DNA of 64,000 bases from Cristatella mucedo (lineage: Eukaryota; Bryozoa; Phylactolaemata; Cristatellidae): positions 5,589,501-5,653,500 of the forward strand of contig WPIO01000020.1 in assembly GCA_009760855.2 (NCBI GenBank). The letters are read 5' to 3'. This document shows positions 33,253 to 46,286 of the stretch, piece after piece; within the stretch, counting starts at the first letter, position 1, and each line of letters begins with the position of its first letter. Under the pieces are notes generated by a model. That model ran no database searches. It was not told where the DNA came from and saw only the letters and a list, made by a program, of their open reading frames with translations. Both the position numbers and the translations under genes were made by a program.

Positions 33253-36200
33253 CTGATCGGCAATCAGATGCTCTTCAAAGACAGTTGCTCTCCCTATTGT
33301 GATCGGCTTACCATTATCTGGTAGTCTAATCATGATAACGGACACGTTTTGGGGGCTACTAATCAAAATATTTGCATTTGACAAGCGGTAATAAATCGCT
33401 GAATGCTTTAAGGTTTGTGTCGAAGACTGTACTTGTAGTTAGGTCCCGTCTCTTAATGTTTTATTGCATAATTATTATGATATTGTTGCATACCTTATTA
33501 TTGACCATCACATGAACTTCGGCTTATTCCAGCATGCAGAGGTTCCTAGTCGTATGCATTACCTACAGTTTTCTTCTTGATGGCAGATATAAGCCTCTAT
33601 TTCTTCTTCATGCATGTACGTGTGCATCCACGGCCATTCTGCCCTCTGTTTGAAACCCGCCGGAGCACTGAAATTGCACGCATTGAACTCTCGAAATTGT
33701 TTGATAGACTGAAGTGCTGACTTTGCCATTGTAGGCACTGTGATGCATGGCTAAAGTGTTTGGACTGTTGCTTATCATTTTTGAAGTGCCACAGTTCTCC
33801 GTCTCTGCAACACATCTAGCACCACGTTTGAAGGATTTGTCCGCGGTTCATTTGCAGCATGCAGTCTTGAGCCGCATCAAAATTTCTCAACTTTGGGCTG
33901 CACTTGCAGCAGATGAATCTGTCTTCAGGACCAAAAATTGTCTATAAATGCGGACATTTTGAGAGAGGTGAAGGCCATTCAAGCTTAGTTTAGAAGTACA
34001 ACCTCTTCTCTTTACCGATTGCACAAATGTCAACCGAGTTCACAAAGTGCTTACAAAAGACAACAGCAGTAATGCAATGATTTGCGAAACCCAGCATCCA
34101 ACCCTAAAACGACAGGTCATCTTAACTAGACGGTAGCACAGTTATCTCAGGTGACAAACCTGAACCTGGCATAAAAGTATCCCAAGCAATGGAAAACTGC
34201 CCTCATAACATTGCAGTGTAACGCCTCTAGGTAAAACTGAAAATATTGTCAAGGCGTATCATACAAGATTTGGAAACATAAGTCCAAACTACGTTTTTCA
34301 AGTGAACCTCACACGGCTAGTCGGCTGCTGACCTTCTAGAACCGATTCCTTGGACTTTTGAATGGTCTCTGCTAACCGGTCGAACAGCCTTAAGACAGGC
34401 TGAGCGTAGTGCCCAGGCTATCAAACAGTACTAGCGCTTCATGAAATAGCCCATACTACTCCGGCGCTCTGGTATCGACTGCAGCTGATCTATATTTATA
34501 CATGCAAACCGCAGGCAGCAGTACGTTTATTGCGGAAACTGTTGGCATCAGACAAAGACTATGATCTTTGCATTACCTGTGTATAACTGGATCTCTAAGA
34601 TAAACTATCACATTTATAATATTAGTCCTGCAAACTGCTCTGTACACAATTACGTTCAAGACCAGTTCAGCTCATAATTTAGTCTTGCTGTTGGAGTCAG
34701 TCAGTAAGAGGGGTTATTGCCCACAACTCTTACAAATCGCAGCTCATTTAACATTTTAGCTCCATAACGGGTGCCCCAGCTATCACAGGGCACGTAATCT
34801 ACTGAAACTCTTTGTATGTCTATATTAAATCTATCGCGAACATATTTTATTTGGGTAAGAGATTGAAGTTGGAAAGCCGACTCATTTACATGATGATGCC
34901 TAGATTGCCTAGCAGCGCTTTCAAACATGTTCGCTAGTCAGGTGCTTTACGCCTTGCTTCGAGAGAATCAAAACCCAAAGGATAGACATGTGAGTGGTGT
35001 TAAGATTGAAAAGCACAGAACTATCAGGTTTAATTCCGAAAGTTAGAGCTAACACTAAGCCACTCAAAACAAACAGCTCCTTTGACCTCTTGCTAGAGAA
35101 ATTCAATGAATGGGGCAAGGCCGCTCGGTAAAAATGAATAGACAAGTTCGCTGAAGCTAAGGAATAGCTGATGAAAACGGATGCGATTCTAGCTGTAACT
35201 TAAAATGTGGGCGATAATTGCAAGTAGTGGTCGCAGCCGAATGCGAGTTAAAGACTTTTTATTCATTCGAGATCTAGGCTTAATCACCAAAACATGTCAA
35301 TCTAGTATGCAGGCAGGACGGTGCAATGACTAAATTCTAAGCAGTCGGTTATATGAGAGTCCACTGCAAGAGCATGGAGGCCGAAGACTCACGCTGCTGC
35401 AAGCGAGTAAAGTAAGAAGAAAGACGGATGACCTAGAAATATATTTGATGCTACATGCAAAGCCACTCAGATTTTCTTGAGGAGCCGTAACATATACACC
35501 TCTGACGACATATCCCTCTAGCCATGCAGTTTTGAACCCTTATTTCTATAGCATGAGCACAGAATAAAATGCATTCCAGTTCACACCACGCTTACTAACA
35601 CCGATAAATATCAACGTCAATCCCTTGAAGATATTTAGTCACAATTAAAGAGTGACATCAATCATAGAAACATTGTGAAAGTCACCATACCTTCACTCAT
35701 TTCCATGTCTCAATGGGTTCGCTTGTAAGCAACAACAGTGCTCAATATGGCCGCGTGCAACCTCAAAATTCAGCTTTTTCCGGTTGTATTTCCTAAGGAA
35801 ATCCCGTGTGGTGATTGGCTTAGATTAATTCCTAAATTTGGATTATTGGAACTAAATTATGAATAAATGCCTTCTATTGTTTGCATATATTTTAAAGCTA
35901 TTTTAAAATAACGGTTTATTACGTCTTTTATAATAAATCTATATTTCAGGGAATTGTTTGTGTTTCTTTTGATTATTTGTAACAGTAAAATTACTACTGA
36001 AGTTCAGGCACTACTGCTGGCCACTGCGGTCCGGCCAGTTTGACCGCTGATTCAGCTCAGTGAGTGTGAGCAGAGCAGTGTGATCACAGGTGATTTCGCG
36101 ATCGTATCCAAGTGCGGGCGCCTTAGCTCTCTTGCGCCTATTGCACAGTAATTTGACTAGAGTCCTAAAATGAAATAAATCTCAGTGCAAAAATTTCGGC

Positions 36201-36424
36201 AAATTGTTTAAATGGGTGGCGGCATGTTTGTTCCACACTCACCGAACAATTATTGATTGCCTGCGTTTCCCTGTAAGGATCGGATTGCTGCCCGATGGAC
36301 CGCATCGGCTCGCTTAGATTCACACCGACGATCAAGACGCTAACGATGCACTAATGGTGCCACCACCACCTATACGGCACACGTCGATAAGTACACGCAG
36401 CTGGAGCCTCACGAGTCACGCTGG
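33253..36424. other. Unassigned intergenic DNA
   Basis: About 3.2 kb. A frame at 33747-33947 begins with a signal-peptide-like hydrophobic stretch, and frames at 34701-34928 and 34921-35145 (minus) are open, but none resembles a known family or has splice context. The section 36010-36130 is richer in CpG and might be regulatory; there is no direct evidence. Confidence 0.35.
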
Positions 36425-36610
36425 TGTGATTTAAATAAATACTCGCTGATTTAACAGCCTCTTCTTGTATAGCGACAGAAAGGCCTTTACGGCTATCACC
36501 ACCGCTTGCAGTGGCAATAAAGGATCGCCCACCACTGGATTCGAACCCACGACTTCGGAGCCGAGGTTGTGAAAAGCAACCGCCTTACCTAGTTAGCCAT
36601 TACGACTCAC
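36425..36610 (-). mobile_element. SINE-2, best copy with complete tRNA-like head
   Basis: Read on the minus strand: an A-box 'tggctaactaggtaaggc', an anticodon arm 'ggttgcttttcacaacc' whose seven-base loop (CTTTTCA) would present TTT, and a perfect B-box 'ggttcgaatcc' (36537-36548). The body 'ggtggtgatagccgtaaagg' follows and the end is 'gttaaatcagcgagtattta'. It is likely derived from a tRNA-Lys, which is inference from the loop only. Confidence 0.85.
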
Positions 36611-36639
36611 CACTTTATCACTCCAGCCGAAAATTAAAT

Positions 36640-36757
36640 ACTAACATGCTACCACTAACCATTCGATCGTGCTTCCTTTGCAGTAAGTTGAAAATACTTA
36701 GATAGAGATTGAGTTCTCTGAGGGCTCTATGTCAAATTTACTGTTATTACTATTAAT
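36640..36757 (+). mobile_element. LINE-B 3' end fragment
   Basis: 'ctaccactaaccattcgatc', 'tagagattgagttctctgag' and a decayed ATT tail to about 36757. Confidence 0.8.
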
Positions 36758-36799
36758 AATAATGTTGCTATTATTATTTTCATTATTCGTCCAAATCAA

Positions 36800-37215
36800 A
36801 AGCATTTTTTAAATGACTCGGACATTAGAGGGCCATAAAATGGCGTATAGCGAACATCGAGCCAAACAGGAATTTCTGTTGATTTGAAGACCGTTGGAGC
36901 AACTTGAATCTGGAAAGCTGTAACAGTAACCAGACCTATTGAAAAATAATTGAGATATGTAGATATGAGCAAGAGTTTTTTTGAAGCACATTTGAGAAAC
37001 TTGAATCGTGAGAGCCTTTACTGTATCTAGACCAGTTGTGAGGTAGTTACGGTAGGTAGACAGAAGCAGGAGGATGAAGGGGCCCAAAAGTGAGTCGTTG
37101 ATCTTTGAGTCCATACGCTGTTGACGTAAGTTCGTGGTTTTGTAAATCAGCTATTTTATATTACAGATTCTAGAGAAGATCTGCAGTCCAAAAAAATGGA
37201 AGGAGTTTCGCAGTG
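36800..37215 (-). mobile_element. Very diverged LINE-B coding fragment
   Basis: Minus-strand frame 36809-37114 has 'DSKINDSLLGPFILLLLSTY' followed by 'RNYL', comparable in order to LINE-B 'DFKVLSLTFRSLHSLALAYL', and later 'QINRNSCLARCSLYAILWP', comparable to 'TNLKFFRDRALVRMLP'. Similarity is weak but collinear. Confidence 0.45.
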
Positions 37216-37544
37216 TGTCAGTCTTAATGAATTTACCTGCAGCCAGTTGTTTTCTATCGTCGTGCATGTGGTGAAAAGGTACGAGCTTTCAGAAAAGGGA
37301 AGACAGGAAAAGATGAAGAAACAGGTACATCTGAAATGTATCTGAAAAATGATAACCTATGCTGTGCTTGATGATTCCATTGGCGAGAGGGGGATATAAT
37401 TTGCATAAAGAAGTGCAACAACCACCGATCCCCAAGGTAACCTGTACTTGAAATGCTAGCAGATTTAAAGCGTCAGTTTATATCGATGTTCTGAAATCTG
37501 TCAATTTATTAATGCCGGAAATTATCATTTAAATCATTTAGCAA

Positions 37545-37910
37545 TGCCTCGTTGCAAACCTCAAATCCTTCAGAGACCGAGTCTTTAGCTTGCATGCTCC
37601 CTAAGCCAGTATTCACTCACTACTGATTTCATTGCATCTTCTGAATTTTAGACTTTAAAAAGAAGCTATCACTGCACTTTACTTTTTTGGTCCTTGTGAC
37701 TTATCTTTGCGTACTTATGCTCGCTGACACTATGCTTATGACCTCTACTAATATTCGCACATGTATTTGTTACCTCTAACCATATTATAATTGCTGACAT
37801 TATGCATGTTAACACTAACTTTTATATCATACTTCATGAAGTCCCTAAAAAGATATTACGTTCTCTGATAGGGCTCTGCAAATTGATTATCATTACAATT
37901 ATTATTGTAA
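37545..37910 (+). mobile_element. LINE-B 3' end fragment
   Basis: 'aacctcaaatccttcagaga', 'cttgcatgctccctaagcca' and the 3' untranslated region, with a short ATT tail near 37895-37910. It is diverged. Confidence 0.7.
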
Positions 37911-38724
37911 TGAATACCAGAACTCTGTCATCAATTATCATTCTGAGGCTATTGGATTCAACTGTACTCACTGCGTGCCGGCTCAGACTACCACAGCTAC
38001 GAGCCCTAAATCTGCCGCCTAGTTCTGTCTGGAAGTGGAAGTGGCTAAAAAGAGTTGTAACACTATGAGAACGAAGCGCAAGCATGATAAAGCTGTTAAA
38101 TGATCAGGGCTGAGTCTTCATCGAAATGCATACTAATAATGACAATGATCCTATTAAAAAATCCTTGCGAAGATCAGTTAACTCATCTATATTAAAATAA
38201 AGATATTTGAAAAGAGTTGGACAAAAAACGCTGAATTGGACCATCAATAACCTCCTCAGCCGCTACAAGAAAATAACTGCATCTATTATTCACTATCTGG
38301 CAGATAATTTTTTTAGAAAGCTTCTTCTTCGGCGAAATATTTTTTATGAGTGTCACTTCTCACGATAGCAGTGTCAATGAATTACTCAACCTAAGTTATC
38401 AGCTTTAACTCAATGAGTTTATTTAATTACCATTATTTTTAGGTTCAGCTCAAAATCTAAGAAGACAACTTTCCATTTAGACCCAATACCTACTGTTTCC
38501 TTTTTAAGTAGCATAGATTAGCTGTTGCCTTAAAATTACAGCATGCTAAATATATCTTTGTACCCACGTATTTATCCTGTATCCTTCAAAGATCCTTTTA
38601 TTAGGCTGCACATTAAGGAGGAAAGCGTATGTCATCACTAAAAACGTAAAAGGAAATATTGTTGGCAGGAAATTAAAATGGTACATTACATTATCAAACC
38701 TAGCTTTAGTCTCTCTATTTGCTA
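37911..38724. other. Unassigned spacer
   Basis: Nothing recognised in about 800 bases. Confidence 0.4.
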
Positions 38725-39000
38725 TATTTTTTGACTGCGTTTTATGCTATAGATCACTGCATCTTTCTTTCGTGTCTTTCAGCTAGCCTGTGCATTACTG
38801 ACCCTGCTCGGCTATTGTTCAGATCCTATCTCGGTGAGAGATATCATTAGACTGCTGCAAACTGGCACCTGTTGCCAGAGTAGGCTTGAAAGTTCTAGGA
38901 ATCACCAAAATCTCCATGCAGTCTACTTCCTTTCGCAATTTATACAGCCCCACTTGTCGAACGTAATGCCGAGCACAATCTAGACTTTCATTGAACCCAG
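38725..39000 (+). mobile_element. LINE-B RT fragment (domains 3-4)
   Basis: Frames read 'SLCITDPARLLFRSYLGER' (compare the RT domain 3 pattern) and then 'FAIYTAPLVERNAEHNLDFH' (compare 'FTIYTLPFADVIAKHNLGIH' at 42536-42600). Frameshifts lie between the blocks. Confidence 0.7.
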
Positions 39001-41840
39001 ATTACACCTCTCAGCATCCATTCATTGATTCCTCTCAGCATTCCAGCATGTCAGAATCTCGATTCCAGTGCGTTAGTATCCAATGAAGCTTTCAGTTCAA
39101 AGGCATCAAACTTTCTCAAACTCAATAAATTTGAAATGAACTTGCTATTCACCACTGTATTTCCTGAAACAACAGCACGGTTCTCTAATAGCTCATTTAA
39201 GGCAAGCTAAAAGGGAAGAGACAGGCAGTCATTCCTCTGGAAATTATCATTTGATCTATTCTTTTATCTAAAACAAATTTCTTCATTTGTTTCGCAGTTA
39301 TTTCGGGCTTAATCTCAGACCAGTGGATCTCCGTAGCCTTCTCGTAGCCAAATTAGTGGTAGCATTAAAAAAGCCCACATACTAATTGCTACATGGGTAC
39401 CCCAGAATTTGTCGGTATTAATTAAGAAAGTACTGTAAATTTCCGAAACCTGTTAAATCTCATTTGTATTACCCTTAGTAATGACAAGAGATGTGTTTTC
39501 TGTCCACCAGCCAGTCACACGAATTGCCAAAACACAGGTAAAGCATGCACTTGTATAACCAGTCAAGAGACAGTCGATACACGTGTAAGGCTCTAATCAG
39601 CTGTCGTTTGAGCCCCTTTGTCCATTATCACTGCACTTTCATGCAGAGAAATATTTTGGAGGGTTGGTATTAGGAAAATTTGATGACATCAATAGAGGAT
39701 TTGAATGCTTTAGAGACAGTTCGTATGGTTAAAGAAAGCCATCCAGCTAGTTCTGTAATGTTTGAACTTTCTGAGAACATTTCTAAAAGTGGTGCAGTTT
39801 CCAAGTCAAATGCTTGAATATCAGCTCCGCATACAATTTAAACCTTTGCTCTCTATCATTCATTCCATCACAATTTGTGTCTTCCAGCTTACGAAAATAT
39901 TTTGCCGACCTGATCCACACCTGCCCTTCTTAGCGCTTCCCTCGTCTACTGGGTGAATAAGGTTATTGTACTCTACTCGCCATTTGTAGACCATTCGAGG
40001 ATCCAGCATCTCTCTCGTCTTTATAATAAGCCTTAAGATTCCTGTTCCGCAAGTCTTTCATGGTTCCCTTTCTTGCACTCAACAGAATAGTTTTTTTCTT
40101 TTATGCACTCATCATTTCTGTGCGTCAAAACATCATTTTCTTTAAATCCACATTAAATGACGTGCTAATTGAAGATTTACGAAACAGCCGTGGTCGCAAA
40201 AGGATGAAACTGTGTGAAATTATAAGTATTCTAGTACGCAAATGTAAATCGTTTGTGGTGGTGACTAAGCATACCCTTTTCGTCTGTTCTTTCGTAATGG
40301 GTGGATCTTTTTATTACTTATGTGCTTCAGTTCATTTTGAATTACTTTCCAGGAAAGTCATTGTGTACATAGTAATTAATTAATTATATCAAAGTACCAA
40401 ATTAAAATTGTTCGTGATACTGGATTTGTGTCCAGTTCCACGTTGAGTGCTCAATTCATTTGCTATCTTTACGCGTACTTTTGCAAATGCCAAGGAACAT
40501 AGTCCGTATTGCATGTCCGGATTGCATATATTCTCCTTAACTGAGGCTATTTAGGGATGCGACTGGCATAACTACCATTTCGATGAGTCATGCTAGAGCT
40601 TATTTTCTGGTTATGTCTTATTTTTGGTGAAATAATGTATGAGAAAATTTAACTTTTATCAGAAATTATAAGACTAGCCTTACAGATTGTCAATGCCTGA
40701 ATATCTCCAGCAGCATCTGCATGCAGTCTGAGTATCGAGTTTCCTTTCACTGGAATAACACACACGTCACTTAGACATTTAAGTCGGCCTACATTAAGTT
40801 ACGCACCAGAAAAAAAACATGCTGGCCCCCTTATATAATTACCAAGCTAGTCGAAACTTTTTTTAAGTCATCTAGTTCAAACTTCTGCAAACGGCTTCAA
40901 GCTTATCTTAGCAGCGTGTGCACGAAGAGGCTTAGACGTCATGCGAAAATCTTCATCTTGGCTTGTCCATACTAAACGTAACAGCTACTCTTTTACATCA
41001 CTAACGACAGGCCTGCACTCCCTGCATATTATGACTCTAATCGGCTTCACATTTCGTCACTCTATTTTTGAACGTTTTATTTTCTGGCTCACCCTTCATA
41101 CCAATCCTAAATTCTTGCTGACCGGGCTAGGCATCACAACATCCTTTTTTCTGCCTTGAGTCTTGTAAGCATTAAACCAGCCTAAACATCCAAGCAAACC
41201 ATGCCTTTTATTTGGTGTGTACCCAATCAACTATAACGAGGAAAGATCGATTTTGTACACACCAAATCGAAATGAGATCAGAGAAATCTGAGAAAAATGA
41301 GGACTTAGTACCTGGGGGTGATAAACTACTGCCACTATTGGAAACATGTTGTCTGAATTATTCAAAATAGTGGATTCGAAAGACTGCTTTGAGGGTACTG
41401 CAAACGGCTTGAAACTAAACTGAATGTCACTATTTCGTATACATCCTTAGAAGGTCATTGTTCGCCTTCAATTCGTTGTCCCTTAAAGTCTTGTGACTGA
41501 GTTCGCTTTATTAATAAATGCTTTCTTAGTAATAACATTCTATTGCTATTTAAGAAAACTATATATCTTCGTGGAACTTTAAGAAAGCTGAAATTTATGA
41601 AATCAGCTGATTAATGACAAGTTATTGACATAATTCAGCAAATATGATCACCTGGATTTTAGTCTACCAAACATTTGTTCATGTGAAGCTCTACTCGAAT
41701 AACCATTTTAAAGGTAACTTATCCTTTATGATAGTTACATGTGTGGATATGACCAGAAGACTAGATTAGCTAATTTGCCTAGCTGACCAGCCTGTGCTTT
41801 CCGACAACCCGGGCTTCTAAAGCGATCGTATCTGCTACGG

Positions 41841-41843
<3 letters not shown>
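39001..41843. other. Unassigned AT-rich DNA
   Basis: About 2.8 kb. The longest frame (40060-40383, plus) is hydrophobic at its start and basic later, but matches no family I know. No repeats recognised. Confidence 0.4.
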
Positions 41844-41907
<64 letters not shown>

Positions 41908-41916
41908 TATGTATAT
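41844..41916. repeat. (AT)n microsatellite
   Basis: About 35 AT units with two GT interruptions. Confidence 0.97.
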
Positions 41917-42424
41917 ACAAGTGTATAACAACTTTTTAAGTGATCACGCTCAATCCGAAGGAAGATGCATTTACATTTCCTAACTTGGGTTGACCTGCTG
42001 TCATCCCACATCTTGGCTGCACAGATCTAATCCACAGAAATACTTTTTCCTGAAATTCTATCTTGATCACTACTTGTTCATAAAAAGAAGTTCATAAGTA
42101 CACATACAAAATAATAATCCGTTTCAAATATGAACTCAAAAAGCATCTAACTTAGCCAAGAGCTTGTCTTCGTTGCTTTGTCAATAGCACTCTATAAGTT
42201 ATGGAGCAAACCAGTCGAAAGCTGCGAATGTACGATAGCAGCAGCTAAACTGGAGTCCATCAAAGGAGCACAGAATGAAGCTGGCCCTAGCTGTTTAATG
42301 TGTACGACAAATGCCGGTCGAGCAAACGCCATCGAAGCTCTACTATCAAGTCACCGGTAGTGCATATCTATAAGCAAGTATGCTGATGGTAGCCCGAGGT
42401 ATCAAGAACTTACATACATGAATG
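41917..42424. other. Unassigned spacer
   Basis: About 500 bases upstream of the best LINE-B; nothing recognised. Confidence 0.4.
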
Positions 42425-43697
42425 GGATACATACCTCAGTGGGAGACTCCAGACTATTGACGTGAATGGACTAAGATCATCTGAGGAACCTCTGACATAT
42501 CGGGTACCTCAGGGCTCCGTGCTAGGTCCGGTTCTTTTCACGATTTATACTCTCCCTTTTGCTGATGTGATTGCCAAGCACAATCTAGGCATTCACTTTT
42601 ATGCGGATGACACTTCGTTGTGTATTTGCTTTGATCCCTCACAGCCTTCAAGCACGTCAAATTCTCTCAACTCACTTGCTGCATGTATTGATGACATCCG
42701 CAAATGGATGGCAGCATATTTTCTAAAAGTAAAAGATGATAAAACTAACTTGCTAGTTATTGGCAAACCCGGTGCGATTCAGAAATTGGAAAGGCTGACG
42801 CTCAAAATTGGCTCTGCCAACATATCTTCTGTTTAATCAGCTCGAAATCTAGGTATCATGTTCCAAAGTGACCTCTCGTTAGACGACCACATTAGCTCCA
42901 CAATCAAGTCTGCCTGTTTTCAGATACATAAAATTGCTGAAATTCGGGCTTGTTCAGATAGCGATACCACGTCCAAGTTGGTCCGCGCATTTGTGACATC
43001 CCATCTTGACTTTTGTAACTCACTGCTTGCTGGCCCTACGGCATGTGCAATCAGGTGCTTACAGATAGTGTAAAACTCTGCAGTTAGGCTCGTCTGTCAT
43101 GAGTGTCGCAGTTGCCACATCGCATCACTTCTCGCCGACCTGCACTGGCTATCAGTCAAGCATCGGATGGACTTCAAGGTTTTGTCGCTCACTTTTAGGT
43201 CACTTCATTCTTTGGCTCTAGCCTATCTGTCAGATCTACTCCCCCACCAGGCCATGCATCTTTCCACCCGCTTTTCGGAATCCAACAGTTTACCAGTACC
43301 TCGTACAAACCTGAAATTCTTTCGAGACCGTGCATTAGTTCGTATGCTCCCAAGCCTGGAACTCACTACCGACTTCTGTCACACATCTCCTGACTTGACC
43401 ACATTTAAAAAGAACTTAAAAGCACACCCATTTAGGACAGCATTTAGTGGGTCCCTGTGATTCTTCCTTAATGTGCTTATGCGTGGTGACACTGGGCATG
43501 CTGCCATTAACCACACTTGCATGCTGACCCTGTGCAGGTCACCCCTAATCGTGTTATTCATTTTGTTGATCAAGCAGGATATTACTCACCATTCAATCGC
43601 GTTTCCCTTTGCAGCAAATGTAAAGCGCCTAGAGAGAGATTGAGTTCTCTGATGGTGCTTTATCAAGTGCATCAGTATTATGATTACTATTATTATT
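42425..43697 (+). mobile_element. LINE-B, best-preserved copy (RT core to 3' tail)
   Basis: A single reading frame runs from about 42462 to the stop at 43458-43460, broken only by two in-frame TAA codons (42834-42836 and 43071-43073). It encodes 'RVPQGSVLGPVLFTIYTLPF', the catalytic block 'FYADDTSLCICF', 'ACIDDIRKWMAAYFLKVKDD' and 'KTNLLVIGKP', followed by the C-terminal domain ending 'FRTAFSGSL'. These are features of CR1/L2-type reverse transcriptases, which copy their RNA at a nicked target. The 3' untranslated region of about 220 bases ends 'gcgcctagagagagattgag', 'ttctctgatggtgctttatc' and an ATT-rich tail. Endonuclease, ORF1 and the RT N-terminal domains are missing, so it is 5'-truncated and inactive. 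Confidence 0.9.
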
Positions 43698-44752
43698 CCT
43701 AAATCCCAAGTTCGTGCCTCTAACTTTGCTACAAAGTTAGAGTTAAAGAAAGTTACATTTCAAAGCCACACAGGCTATATGCACAAGTCGAGCCGTAACG
43801 AACAACTGCAGATCTCGACTCTACTTCGTATAGCTCCAGAATTACAAGTGCTGTCTTGAGCACTGTTAACGTATGCCACTCTCAGGCACAATTAGCAATT
43901 CAATTCATAAACGCCTCGGGGCTGGGGAGACATCGTGCAGTAGTGGCTAGGCTATCACCATACAAGCTAGATTATTATTTTGTGATTTCGCATCATATAG
44001 AAACATCAGCTGCTGCTTGGTTACGTGACTCAACATTAGTGCTCACCCCCTCCGCCCAGCACTGCCTGTATCATCATGAGAGGGTGCGGCTTTTGTCTAG
44101 TTGTGGTGGGCACTTAATCCCACCCACAGCCTGTGCTCTAATCCGAGAGGCCGGTATGAGAGGGTTCCTCGGAAACGCCCAGCCAGCATAGACAGAAGCT
44201 GAGTTCGAGCTGCAGTCATTATAGCAGAGTAGTGTGAGAAGAATATGAATTAAAGGAAGTAGTGCATTTTAAAAATGCTTTTTCGGGAAATGTATTGGTA
44301 TCTAGTAACGCGCGCCGCCGATACGGGTTTTCGGGTATATAGTGCTTAAGTGACGTTCGCCGTTTCGCGTTTGTTGGATTCAATCAACTGACGTACGGCA
44401 TAAGCTATGTAGAAAAGGCTGAAGCATTTGTTACAATGCGTAAGCATCCCAGATATTTAAGTACTTGCTCTAAACGCCTCAATATAACTCGAGCTTACGA
44501 ATGTCAGCCATTTTTGTTTTGGCCGTGGGGTGTATGTGATGACCGAGTGGTTTTTTGGTCGGCTCGACCTAGAAGTTGAGACTAGACTCCTGCTGATGAT
44601 TCTGCAGACTTAAGTCGACAATCCAAAAAAAATGCCGTGACGTATGATGACGTAGTAACTCAAATCTGTAGGAAATCAGTCCAAAATCTGTGGGAAAGTC
44701 TATCGTGTAAAAGCAACTTCTCGAAGATTTAGACTACAGTGGATGCGACGAT
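43698..44752. promoter_or_regulatory. Possible CpG-rich promoter region (weak)
   Basis: Between 44305 and 44400 CpG dinucleotides are dense ('aacgcgcgccgccgatacgg', 'tgacgttcgccgtttcgcgt'). A TATA-like 'ggtatatag' lies near 44334 and a CRE-like TGACGT near 44352. It lies 350-450 bases before a possible first exon at 44753. The rest of the stretch is unassigned. This is a sequence impression only. Confidence 0.3.
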
Positions 44753-44905
44753 ATGCCAAAGACGAAATCAGCATCTAATTTGAATATCGACAGCTGGGAA
44801 CTCTACAAGAAAATGTACACTGCTTGTGACACAGAATCCACTAAAACTGTTCCAATCCCAAACTTCAACGTCCTGCTTTGGAATGTAAACCGTGGATCCA
44901 TACAG
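44753..44905 (+). CDS. Candidate first exon, unknown protein (weak)
   Basis: The ATG opens 51 codons that end exactly at a possible donor ('atacag' then 'gtagag' at 44906). The peptide begins 'MPKTKSASNLNIDSWELYKK' and later has 'VPIPNFNVLLWNVNRG'. It does not look like transposon protein, and a CpG-rich stretch lies upstream. The open frame also runs past the donor to 45139, where it becomes hydrophobic and low in sense. I recognise no family and no following exon. On the plus strand it would run into the antisense side of EEF1AKMT1. Confidence 0.25.
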
Positions 44906-46286
44906 GTAGAGCCCTCAATTCACTCCCATAGCCACCGACAGATAACCAGTATAGTAACCAGCATTCTGGTCCTTTTCACTAAACTCTACCCTAAAAAATA
45001 TTTGAATTATCAATCTTTAAGCTGCTTACGTAATTATTGTCTTTTGGTCGCCTTCTTCTGCCCAGAAATTTACTTCTTCGCACCAACTTGGCTGCTCCTT
45101 GCCAGGTGGTTAAAGCCAACCGCAGGCATCAATCGCTAGCAGCCTAGTGGCAATTTAACCAGTGTTTTGCTAAACCAACAGTTCAGGGAAGGCTGATCCA
45201 AAGCAGCAACCTTCGTCTCGGCTGCGGGATCTGCCTAATTATGATCTTATTGATGCATGTTGGAAATTTCATGTACACTACGGGCACCAAGAGTGGTTAA
45301 CTTGCTCTCTTTTCTACTTCGCTTCCCAAAGTGCAGTGCAGTCACACGCAGCCTTATATTCATTTGTCATATAGTTATATAGTTTAAATAAGGAAAGGCT
45401 AGCTGACTAGGCAACTTCAATAATACAGTCGCAGACGAGCTTCAGTGGCCGTCACCTGCTTACAGCTGGTGACGCTTACAGCTGGCGATACAGCAGTGGA
45501 TGCCAAATGACTTGAGCCAACGACACGAACGTCGCTGTAGTAGGAACATCTGACAGCTAGACACAGATCATCATAAAGGTATACTCCTGGGAGCCTTCTA
45601 GCAACAAGAAAACAAGAGTTTTTGAGAGTGGCAAACACACAAGGAAAACAGGAAGTGAGAAAAACAAGCTCCCTTTCCTAAATATCGTGCAAGGGCGGGT
45701 TTGACCACAAGAACTACAGCCTTCAACGTGACGATATAATCCTAGGATGATAACCTACCTTGGGTTAAAAACCTCTTACATCAATTTCTTTAAAGAGCTG
45801 CTGCTTAGGCAACAAAGCAGTAGTTTATGCTAACCATTTGCACCGGTTCATGGTGTCAGCGTCTCACTAGGAGCAAGAGTCGCCTTAAAGTGCACTACAA
45901 AAATGCCATCATTAGGCCATAAGCTCAGCTTGAGCGTTCTAACATATAAATAAGGCCACCGGAATTACTTGAATTTTTTTATACAAACTAAGAGTTGCTC
46001 AGTAGGACTTATTTAGTGGGCGGCCTTCATTGGGGTGGCATAGAGAGACCTGCACCTTCCTCTAGCTCTCCCAAAGCTGTGCCTACAACTAAAGACTCCA
46101 GTTTTGGAAGCCGTTGGATCACCGCCCAAGGACGACACGATAGGTACTTATTTTGTTCCAGTGTTACGATGCCCCTTCCCATTATTTAGCACTAAATTAA
46201 AACCGGTGAATGGTCCAACCAAATTTGTGTAATCTGCATTCCAAGGAGTTCGATACGACATGGTCAAGACTTTCCCAGCGTTTCTA
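44906..46286. other. Unassigned DNA downstream of EEF1AKMT1
   Basis: No exon or repeat recognised. The minus-strand frame 45417-45638 and plus frame 45995-46189 show no known domain. Confidence 0.35.

Noticed and set aside
33747..33947. Frame beginning with a signal-peptide-like hydrophobic stretch
   Set aside because: Only 66 codons, no recognisable mature domain, no clear splice sites and no related sequence nearby.
36010..36130. CpG-richer stretch as a promoter
   Set aside because: No downstream exon or start signal could be linked to it.
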